Shown piece after piece: positions 1 through 5,066 of a DNA stretch of 7,700 nucleotides. How positions within the stretch are numbered: the stretch's first letter is position 1; the number at the start of each line of letters is the position of its first letter. Below the pieces are notes generated by a model that worked only from the letters and a program-made list of their open reading frames with translations, ran no database searches and was not told the origin of the DNA. A program made the translations under genes and the position numbers. Source of the stretch: Prevotella sp. UBA3294 (GTDB lineage Bacteria; Bacteroidota; Bacteroidia; Bacteroidales; Bacteroidaceae); the NCBI GenBank assembly GCA_002361535.1, contig DETG01000078.1:1-7700 (forward strand), in the 5' to 3' direction.

Positions 1-34
1 AACGATATAACGAAATAACGATATATCGAAATGA
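1..34. repeat. left 8-bp tandem array, inverted relative to the right array
   Basis: On the + strand this reads as 8-bp units of the form CGATATAA (3-10), CGAAATAA (11-18), CGATATAT (19-26) and CGAAATGA (27-34), decaying into AT-rich sequence that runs into the stop codon of the four-helix gene at 42-44. The reverse complements (TTATATCG, TTATTTCG, ATATATCG) are the same units found at 803-871 on the + strand, so the two arrays are inverted. Positions 3-21 match the complement of 824-842 exactly over 19 bp. The array touches the window edge and may be longer. It contains the 10-bp palindrome CGATATATCG at 19-28. Confidence 0.85.
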
Positions 35-41
35 TATTATA

Positions 42-785
42 TTACGTGATGTTGAGGGTTCCATGGCATTCAGGATATCCGCTGCAGCTCCAAAACTCCC
101 TGCCGGAATGGATACCTTTCTTGGCAACGCGTTTAATCATTGTTTTTCCACATAATGGACATTGGGGAGCATTGGCCTGAACATTTTGTTGTGTTCTGTG
201 GGCCAGACGCTCGGCCGTGAGACTTTCAGTAAAGCCACCTTCTTCCTTGAAAGTATCTAACAGGTGCTCCATCTGCCGACTTAGCATTTGAGTCAATCGG
301 TTGCATAGCACCAGCATGCAGTTGGCCACTACGAGCGAGTCGTCGTTTTTGAGCCATGGATCGAACTTGTGTTTCTGTGCAAGGATGTGGATACTGCTCT
401 GGTGCAGAACGTCATCCTTATATGTAGGACGGTCGAGGCGGATGTTACCGATTGTCTGAAACGCTGGTGACTTCACTGACCAAGGAATGCTCTCATGGCG
501 CAAAAGCCAATTCTGGTAGTCATTGGCCAGTTCAGAGAGGGTAGCCCTTGCCACATCGGTGAGTTTCATCTCTGTCTCTTTTGAAGTTGAATGACGTGAG
601 TTCCCCTCGGCTATGTTGGCAGGGGCAGAGCGTGCCGCCTGTGTCATCTGGTCGAATTGTCGTCCGCAGGGGTCGTTGCTGTGGTTCAGATAACGCATAC
701 AGAAATCCTGTGTTGCCAACTGGATCACATTGGCCAGGATCCATGTGTCTAACCAAAAATAGCCAAAATGTTTGATGGTGATCAT
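42..785 (-). CDS. four-helix-bundle suffix protein with C-terminal topoisomerase-type zinc finger
   Basis: This 247-residue protein belongs to the four-helix-bundle family related to 23S rRNA intervening-sequence proteins (S23/IVP) and, more distantly, to Avd of diversity-generating retroelements. What I see: a helical N-terminal half with the family hallmarks FDQMTQAARSAPANIAEG (about residues 44-61) and SKETEMKLTDVARATLSEL (68-86), then a second helical segment (about 148-180) typical of the Bacteroidales 'suffix' version. Residues 209-243 form a C4 zinc finger like those at the C-terminus of topoisomerase I, with C209, C212, C234 and C240 and a GYPEC core. No signal peptide or membrane segment is visible, so it is probably cytoplasmic and nucleic-acid binding; that role is inferred. 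The ATG at 783-785 is the first start after the repeat array; M30 is possible but would cut into the first helix. No strong ribosome-binding site is seen. The biological function is unknown. Confidence 0.88.
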   Translation of the reverse strand: MITIKHFGYFWLDTWILANVIQLATQDFCMRYLNHSNDPCGRQFDQMTQAARSAPANIAEGNSRHSTSKETEMKLTDVARATLSELANDYQNWLLRHESIPWSVKSPAFQTIGNIRLDRPTYKDDVLHQSSIHILAQKHKFDPWLKNDDSLVVANCMLVLCNRLTQMLSRQMEHLLDTFKEEGGFTESLTAERLAHRTQQNVQANAPQCPLCGKTMIKRVAKKGIHSGREFWSCSGYPECHGTLNIT

Positions 786-802
786 AGTAGTGTTTTTTAT
801 TG

Positions 803-871
803 TTATTTCGTTATTTCGTTATTTCGTTATTTCGTTATATCGGTATATCGATATTTCGATATTTCGATATT
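803..871. repeat. right 8-bp tandem array in the leader of the four-helix gene
   Basis: Nearly nine consecutive 8-bp units on the + strand: TTATTTCG four times exactly (803-834), TTATATCG (835-842), GTATATCG (843-850), ATATTTCG twice (851-866) and a partial ATATT (867-871). The period is strict and every full unit ends in TCG. The array contains the palindrome ATATCGATAT at 845-854. It ends 17 bp before the start codon of the minus-strand four-helix gene and lies downstream of that gene's probable promoter, so it would be transcribed in its 5' leader. It is the inverted counterpart of the array at 1-34. Confidence 0.92.
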
Positions 872-887
872 GAATAGTATTTGTGTG

Positions 888-915
888 CAAAGATAATACT
901 TTTTTTTGAGTTCAA
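888..915 (-). promoter_or_regulatory. probable Bacteroidetes promoter for the four-helix gene
   Basis: On the minus strand the -7 box TATCTTTG (complement of 888-895) fits TAnnTTTG exactly, and a TTG (complement of 913-915) lies 17 bp upstream, slightly short of the usual spacing of about 19-21 bp. Transcription would start near 880-884 and run through the whole 8-bp array, giving a leader of about 95 nt. The box and its flanks (TTATCTTTGCA, complement of 886-896) are identical over 11 bp to the divergent promoter at 1001-1011. Confidence 0.55.
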
Positions 916-977
916 CAGGATGATTCTCTGAAAAAACACCTTTATATATGGCAGTCAGTGTTAAACTTCCCAATTTC

Positions 978-1009
978 TTTTGTCATGTTATTTTTTCTTC
1001 TTATCTTTG
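978..1009 (+). promoter_or_regulatory. Bacteroidetes -33/-7 promoter for the secreted-protein gene
   Basis: TTTTG at 978-982, a 19-bp spacer, then TATCTTTG at 1002-1009. This is a close match to the Bacteroidetes housekeeping sigma consensus in sequence and spacing. The predicted start near 1013-1016 leaves a leader of about 80 nt before the ATG at 1097. Confidence 0.75.
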
Positions 1010-1020
1010 CATCTGTTAAC

Positions 1021-1066
1021 GCACACTGAGGTTGTCTTTGGAGCGGTGTCTTCAAGACGGGTGTGC
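1021..1066 (+). other. inverted repeats in the 5' leader of the secreted-protein gene
   Basis: GCACAC at 1021-1026 can pair perfectly with GTGTGC at 1061-1066, enclosing a smaller hairpin (GTCT 1048-1051 with AGAC 1055-1058, loop TCA). Both fall inside the predicted leader. The outer stem is only 6 bp around a 34-nt interior, so a stable fold is not assured. I recognise no known riboswitch. The remainder of the intergenic stretch up to 1096 shows no strong Shine-Dalgarno sequence, as is usual in this phylum. Confidence 0.3.
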
Positions 1067-1096
1067 AGATTGCTTTGTTAATGTTAAACTAACAAT

Positions 1097-2221
1097 ATGA
1101 ACAACATGCAGTTCTTCAGACTTTTGTGGGTATGGATGTTGGCGATAGTCAGCTGTGCCATGCAAGCGGACGAGGTGTTCCAGAAGGTTACCTCGCTCAA
1201 CGAGATTAATGAGACCGATACGTATATTATCTGTAGCGAGTCGGTCAGTGGTGCCATCTATAAGACATCTGGTAATTTCTTGGGTGTCCTTTCTGTTACG
1301 ACAAAACAGGTAAGGGGTGACTTTATTGAGATTGATCCTGATAGGGCAGGAACGAAAGAGGGGGTACCCGATGAGTTCAAGATAATCCGGGTGAAGAATG
1401 GCATTTATGCTATGAAGTATGTTGCCGATGGTAACTTGCTCAGTGCTGAACGTAGTAAAAACTATTTGCACAAAACCACCTTGGAGGCAAGTGATGATAG
1501 GGCGCAGTGGAGATTCATCACATACGAGAAAGGTGTATATGTGAACTGTGCGAACCGGTCGGGGTTTTTCATCTCCCTCTATAAAGGCAAGTTCGGTGTC
1601 TATGAAAAATACAAAGACTGGCATGATAAAACGCTCCTGTATAGACGTGTGGCAACAAAGTCGAAGCGTGTTGTGATCGGTAATGCCCGTTATGTGTCGT
1701 TTTCCTCACCGTCTCAGTTCGCCCTGACCCTCCCACTGGGATTACGGGCATACGTTGTTGATCAGGCTTATCCCGATCGGGTGCGTCTGAAGGAGATCGG
1801 TGCTGTTCCAGCGAATACTGCCGTACTATTGTCAGGGGAGCCTGGAACCTATCTAATGCCCTATGCTACACAGTCGGTGAATGCTGTTAGTGACAATTAT
1901 CTGCTGACCAGCGATGGTAAGGTGACAGGAGATTTGCGCACCATCTATAGTCTGGGGCAGATAGAGGGTACGGTAGGTTTCTTTTTAGTGGATAGCGGTG
2001 TGAAGATCCCCGAGGGAAAGGCTTATCTGAAGATAGGAACAGTCACTGCTGCGAAATGTCTGTCGATGTGGCATGCCGAGCATGTGGGTATCACCACAGC
2101 TGTCCGGCAGATCAAGGAAGAGTCATCTGGCACCCTAAGCTACGACATAGGCGGAAAGGCAGTGCCTTGTCCGCAACAAGGTATCGTGATCAGGAACCGA
2201 CGGAAATACATGCACAGATAA
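1097..2221 (+). CDS. secreted protein of unknown function, Prevotella-type
   Basis: A 374-residue exported protein. Residues 1-24 form a signal sequence: a short N-terminus, a hydrophobic core (about 6-19), then either signal peptidase I cleavage after AMQA (24) or lipid attachment at C20 through the loose lipobox I-V-S-C. Residues 25-185 are predicted by eye to be beta-rich, with a 'DTYIICSES' start recalling Bacteroidetes domains that begin 'dgdYlIv'. Residues 194-313 resemble a module common in Prevotella exported proteins: aromatic/FSSPSQFALTLP..LRAYVV, then VPANTAVLL, then VGFFLVDSG..IPEGKAYLKI. The last 27 residues (SYDIGGKAV..QQGIVIRNRRKYMHR) look like the end tail of these proteins (usual pattern YdlqGrrv..kGiYIvnGkKv). 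I recognise no catalytic residues and do not know its function. The start at 1097 is preferred over the in-frame ATG at 1106 because it is first after the promoter; either leaves an intact signal. It is probably cotranscribed with the small ORF that follows. Confidence 0.8.
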   Translation: MNNMQFFRLLWVWMLAIVSCAMQADEVFQKVTSLNEINETDTYIICSESVSGAIYKTSGNFLGVLSVTTKQVRGDFIEIDPDRAGTKEGVPDEFKIIRVKNGIYAMKYVADGNLLSAERSKNYLHKTTLEASDDRAQWRFITYEKGVYVNCANRSGFFISLYKGKFGVYEKYKDWHDKTLLYRRVATKSKRVVIGNARYVSFSSPSQFALTLPLGLRAYVVDQAYPDRVRLKEIGAVPANTAVLLSGEPGTYLMPYATQSVNAVSDNYLLTSDGKVTGDLRTIYSLGQIEGTVGFFLVDSGVKIPEGKAYLKIGTVTAAKCLSMWHAEHVGITTAVRQIKEESSGTLSYDIGGKAVPCPQQGIVIRNRRKYMHR

Positions 2222-2241
2222 ACCTAATTAACAGAGAATAC

Positions 2242-2430
2242 ATGAAAACATACGTTCATCCTTGGATGGAAAACATACACATCGACAGTCTGACACCGAT
2301 ACAGGCCGTTTCGCAGGAGCATATCCTGAAAGTATCGCAGTCAATCATCACTGATGCCGATCAGATCCTGTCGAAGGAAGTATTATTTGACTACGACTTG
2401 TGGGAGATAGAACCCACGGATGAAGAGTGA
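2242..2430 (+). CDS. 62-residue small acidic protein, unknown function
   Basis: Starts with MKTYVHPWMENIHIDSLTP and ends WEIEPTDEE. It is acidic at the C-terminus, with no signal peptide, membrane segment or cysteines. The ATG at 2242 lies 20 bp after the stop of the secreted-protein gene, on the same strand and with no promoter between, so the two are probably cotranscribed. The same reading frame is open back to an ATG at 2056, but that start would overlap the upstream gene by 166 bp and add a cysteine-rich, low-quality N-terminus, so I place the start at 2242. The 'MKtYvhP..' opening recalls short Prevotella proteins (MKkYi.P..e...) that occur beside exported-protein genes; this is resemblance from memory. 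It ends 20 bp from the convergent ABC gene. Confidence 0.6.
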   Translation: MKTYVHPWMENIHIDSLTPIQAVSQEHILKVSQSIITDADQILSKEVLFDYDLWEIEPTDEE

Positions 2431-2450
2431 GAGCCGTAGTACCCTCTCCC

Positions 2451-3224
2451 TTATCCTTCCACGCGGATGGTCATGGTTGCTGCATCGAAGTGTAGTCCCG
2501 GACGGTTCAAGAACAGTCCGAGGCTGCCGTCGTCAGCCAGTTGTCGTGGTGAGCCGATGGCGATGGGACGTTGCGGTTGCATCAGCCATAAGGTGTCGGC
2601 AATTTGTAAGGCCAGCTCCAAGTCGTGTGTGGAAAGGAATATGGTTTTCTGTGTGTCACGGCTCAGTTTCTTCAGCAGGTTCAGGATATCCACCTTACTG
2701 GGATAGTCGAGGAAGGCGGTTGGCTCGTCTAAGTAGATGACGGGTGTCTGCTGGGCGAGCGCCTTGGCAATCATCATCTTCTGCCGTTCACCGTCGGAGA
2801 GTGTCTGCACCATGCGGTCGCGGAGGTCGTCGATACCTACCAAACGGATACTCTCCTCCACAATCTTGTCATCCTCTTTACTCAGCTTCCCCCAGAATCC
2901 CGTATAGGGTGAACGCCCCAGGGCAATGAGCTCGCTCACCGTCATGTTCTGAATATCGGGCTTAGTGGTGAGTACCACACCGATCAGACGGGCAATCTGG
3001 CGATCGGTGAGTGTGGCGAGATTCTGGTCATTGACAAATATCTCCCCTGACAGCGGAGGCTGAAAGGCGCTAAGAGTGCGCAACAGGGTCGATTTGCCGA
3101 CACCGTTTGGACCGATGAGACAGGTGAGTTCACCGGGACGAATGGTAGAGGTGATATTTTCTGCAACAACTTTCTGGTTGTTCTTCTGCAGGTAGCCGAT
3201 GGAAAGAGAACGAAGGGTGATCAT
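2451..3224 (-). CDS. ABC transporter ATP-binding protein, FecE/BtuD-like
   Basis: A 257-residue nucleotide-binding subunit, usual length for the iron-siderophore, heme or cobalamin importer family. What I see, in order: Walker A GPNGVGKST (38-46), the Q-loop region VVLTTKPDIQNMTVSELIALGRSPYTG (83-109), which has T86 where the family glutamine normally stands, the signature LSDGERQ (142-148, D in place of the second-position G), Walker B VIYLDEP with catalytic E167, D-loop with D173, and the switch histidine H200 in STHD. The GRSPYTG stretch is typical of FecE-like importers. It would hydrolyse ATP at the inner membrane to drive uptake through a FecCD-type permease, but no permease or binding protein is present in this window: the upstream neighbour is an S41 peptidase and the downstream neighbour is convergent. 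The substrate cannot be assigned. It is the last gene of the leftward block and starts 35 bp after the peptidase stop, across a 7-bp repeat. Confidence 0.93.
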   Translation of the reverse strand: MITLRSLSIGYLQKNNQKVVAENITSTIRPGELTCLIGPNGVGKSTLLRTLSAFQPPLSGEIFVNDQNLATLTDRQIARLIGVVLTTKPDIQNMTVSELIALGRSPYTGFWGKLSKEDDKIVEESIRLVGIDDLRDRMVQTLSDGERQKMMIAKALAQQTPVIYLDEPTAFLDYPSKVDILNLLKKLSRDTQKTIFLSTHDLELALQIADTLWLMQPQRPIAIGSPRQLADDGSLGLFLNRPGLHFDAATMTIRVEG

Positions 3225-3226
3225 AT

Positions 3227-3266
3227 AGTTTAAAGTTCATAGTTCATAGTTCATAGTTCTTAGTTA
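3227..3266. repeat. 7-bp tandem repeat (AGTTCAT / ATGAACT) between two genes
   Basis: Three exact copies of AGTTCAT on the + strand (3234-3240, 3241-3247, 3248-3254), a one-mismatch copy (3255-3261) and decaying partial copies on both sides (AGTTTAA at 3227-3233, AGTTA at 3262-3266). Read on the coding strand each exact unit is ATGAACT, so the spacer supplies three ATG triplets in successive frames just before the real ABC ATPase start. The repeat overlaps the peptidase stop codon (3260-3262). None of the extra ATGs extends the ATPase: the one in the same frame meets a stop after five codons. Confidence 0.85.
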
Positions 3267-4279
3267 ACAAGGGAACGGGCGAACTCGATGAGGGTGTCAC
3301 GTCCCCGGATGAAATCCTCGTGGGTGAGATCCACCTGGTAGTCGGGAGTGATGCCCTGTTCGGTGCTTTGTTTGTTTACATCATACATCGGACAGGCCGA
3401 GAAACGTACGCTCCATCCGTTGGGGAGTTCACTGCTGAACGGCATGCCCGCGCCGCCACCCGTCTGGTCACCCACGATCACGGCATGGCAGCACCGCATA
3501 TATTTCACGAACTCATTGGCAGCACTATACACCTGACGGTTGGTGAGCACAATGACAGGCTTATGCCAGCGCACCCCATTACTGGGCTTGATACGTTGCT
3601 CCTTCATTGCTGAGAAGTCTTGATGACCTTTACCGTTCTTGTGGCGCATGTATCCCACCAGAATCTCCTCATTGGTGAACCGTGCCGCCAACTTTTCGGC
3701 TACAGTGAGCAGACCGCCGCTGTTGTTGCGGATATCGATGATCAGTGCCCTGCAGGGTGCAAACTCCAACAACACCTGATCGATGTTGCCGGCACCGAAA
3801 TCACTTTGGAAAGAGCCGTAGCGCATGTATCCGATGTTATCATCGAGGATCTTGTACCGGATAGCCGAGGCAATCTTATAGTCGGTACCTAAATATTTGT
3901 TGATGAGCGAGTCGGAATAGTTGTTGGGATAGTTCTCATGCCACGACCAGTTACGGGCGATGTCGAAAGAAGAGAAGAGATTCACATGACCGTCTTTCAG
4001 TTCCGACAGCATGTTGGCGCACACCTCGAAGAGGTGGTCATCGCTCATCCCTGCCACCACCTGCTTCTGGTATTTCTCGTGGATGGCGTTCCAGTCGATG
4101 CCTTTTTCTTGGAAGAAACAGTAGTGCTCATCCATGATCTTCCACAGGGCTTCGAAGTTCCCGTTTGCCGTATCGTCGAACTCATCTTCATCCACACATG
4201 AGGTGAAGGTCATAGTGGTGAACCCGAGGAGCACCAAAAGTACGAACTTGCGGATATGTATTCTTGAAAATGGTGTCAT
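3260..4279 (-). CDS. S41 family peptidase, surface-type lipoprotein
   Basis: A 339-residue lipoprotein protease. Residues 1-27 are a lipoprotein signal ending T-F-T-S-C with C28 as the lipidated cysteine. It is followed by VDEDEFDD, an acidic stretch resembling the lipoprotein export signal that sends Bacteroidetes lipoproteins to the cell surface. The S41 (tail-specific protease/tricorn) fold is shown by an N-terminal helical region, DGHV (96-99), a core strand DIRNNSGG (182-189) and the nucleophile S252 in VYSAANEF. The downstream motif is VGDQTGGGAG (269-278), without the lysine found in CtpA-type enzymes. With H98 conserved, this points to the Ser-His tricorn/IRBP-like branch, an inference from motifs. 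No PDZ domain is evident and the length is short for the family. The start ATG lies 4 bp after the stop of the DUF3316 gene, implying translational coupling. The substrate is unknown. Confidence 0.9.
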   Translation of the reverse strand: MTPFSRIHIRKFVLLVLLGFTTMTFTSCVDEDEFDDTANGNFEALWKIMDEHYCFFQEKGIDWNAIHEKYQKQVVAGMSDDHLFEVCANMLSELKDGHVNLFSSFDIARNWSWHENYPNNYSDSLINKYLGTDYKIASAIRYKILDDNIGYMRYGSFQSDFGAGNIDQVLLEFAPCRALIIDIRNNSGGLLTVAEKLAARFTNEEILVGYMRHKNGKGHQDFSAMKEQRIKPSNGVRWHKPVIVLTNRQVYSAANEFVKYMRCCHAVIVGDQTGGGAGMPFSSELPNGWSVRFSACPMYDVNKQSTEQGITPDYQVDLTHEDFIRGRDTLIEFARSLVN

Positions 4280-4283
4280 ATCA

Positions 4284-5066
4284 TTATCGGTAGAGCGGAC
4301 GAACCAGTCCGATGAGTAACAGATGGGAATAGGTGTGGTATTTCAAGTTATTCACCTCAGCCTGCTGGTAGTCACCTAAGTATCCTACGCGTAATGCCAT
4401 CTTTTTGATCGGGATATCCACGGTGAGCTGATGTCGCAGGGTGGGGGCATTGAACGGTGTTGTGAAGACGGCATTGTGGTCGTAGTTTCCACGGGTGAAG
4501 ATCTCGTAATAGCTCTGTCCGTAGTTCGGACTGAACAGTACTCCCAAGAGGGGTATGGTCATCTCATAACGCAAGGCGCACTGTTTACGAAACACCGGAA
4601 AGTGCCAGGTGGTAGCCACATCCGGTGCGATATGGAGATAAGCCCTTGCCTGTGCAGGGTTATTGGTGTTCCGGGTGTTGTAAAGGAACCCGACGGCCGT
4701 CTCTGCCTGTCCTCCTGCCTCGATGCGCCAGTTCTCCCTGAGCTGCCAGGCATGGAGAATGGCATAGTCGTAGGTGAGCATGCCCCCCATCTCATTACTG
4801 TTCTCTGCCCGTTGCTCAGCATAGAGGAAAGCCCCCATGAGTGATGACTGACTGCTCCACTGGGAATGTTTACGCCACTGGCGGTGGGTCTGTGATAACA
4901 CCCGTATCTCTGTGCCCGAATACTTCTCAGGACTCAGGTAGGTGTCGAGAGTCTGTGAGGCACCCACCCCTACTAAGGAGGCATGCCAGCTGTCTTGAGC
5001 CGTCACATCCTGAGAGAGAAAAGTCACGACCCCTGTCACGATAAGAAGAATCTGTCTAAATGTCAT
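4284..5066 (-). CDS. DUF3316 domain protein, exported, probable outer-membrane beta barrel
   Basis: A 260-residue exported protein of unknown function. Residues 1-23 form a signal peptide with a VTA|QD cleavage site. The mature N-terminus GVGASQTLDTYLSPEKYSG (about 33-51) is the part I recognise as characteristic of DUF3316 proteins of Bacteroidales. The rest is made of alternating aromatic/polar strands (for example YEMTIPLLGVLFSPNYGQSYYEIF and MALRVGYLGDYQQAE) that end with a terminal strand HTYSHLLLIGLVRPLYR. This is the look of a small outer-membrane barrel, although the last residue is R rather than the common F or W. The ATG at 5064-5066 lies inside the end of the topoisomerase gene, an 11-bp overlap in a different frame. 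The S41 peptidase follows after 4 bp. The family has no established role that I know of. Confidence 0.85.
   Translation of the reverse strand: MTFRQILLIVTGVVTFLSQDVTAQDSWHASLVGVGASQTLDTYLSPEKYSGTEIRVLSQTHRQWRKHSQWSSQSSLMGAFLYAEQRAENSNEMGGMLTYDYAILHAWQLRENWRIEAGGQAETAVGFLYNTRNTNNPAQARAYLHIAPDVATTWHFPVFRKQCALRYEMTIPLLGVLFSPNYGQSYYEIFTRGNYDHNAVFTTPFNAPTLRHQLTVDIPIKKMALRVGYLGDYQQAEVNNLKYHTYSHLLLIGLVRPLYR

Noticed and set aside
42..785. 23S rRNA intervening-sequence gene or diversity-generating retroelement Avd
   Set aside because: No rRNA sequence flanks the gene and there is no reverse transcriptase or template/variable repeat pair in the window; only family-level similarity remains.
803..871. 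CRISPR array
   Set aside because: Units are 8 bp, contiguous and without spacers; no cas genes are present.
1..871. Insertion sequence
   Set aside because: No transposase and no target-site duplication can be defined; the protein has no recombinase motif. I keep it as a repeat-bounded cassette only.
1052..1624. Minus-strand 190-residue ORF opposite the secreted-protein gene
   Set aside because: It has no recognisable domain and lies wholly against a gene with a promoter, signal peptide and family-like module.
2056..2430. 124-residue reading of the small ORF
   Set aside because: The upstream start overlaps the secreted-protein gene by 166 bp and adds residues that look like out-of-frame translation; the ATG at 2242 sits at a normal intergenic position.
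2431..2450. Terminator between the convergent small ORF and ATPase gene
   Set aside because: The 20-bp gap has no inverted repeat or T-tract that I can see.
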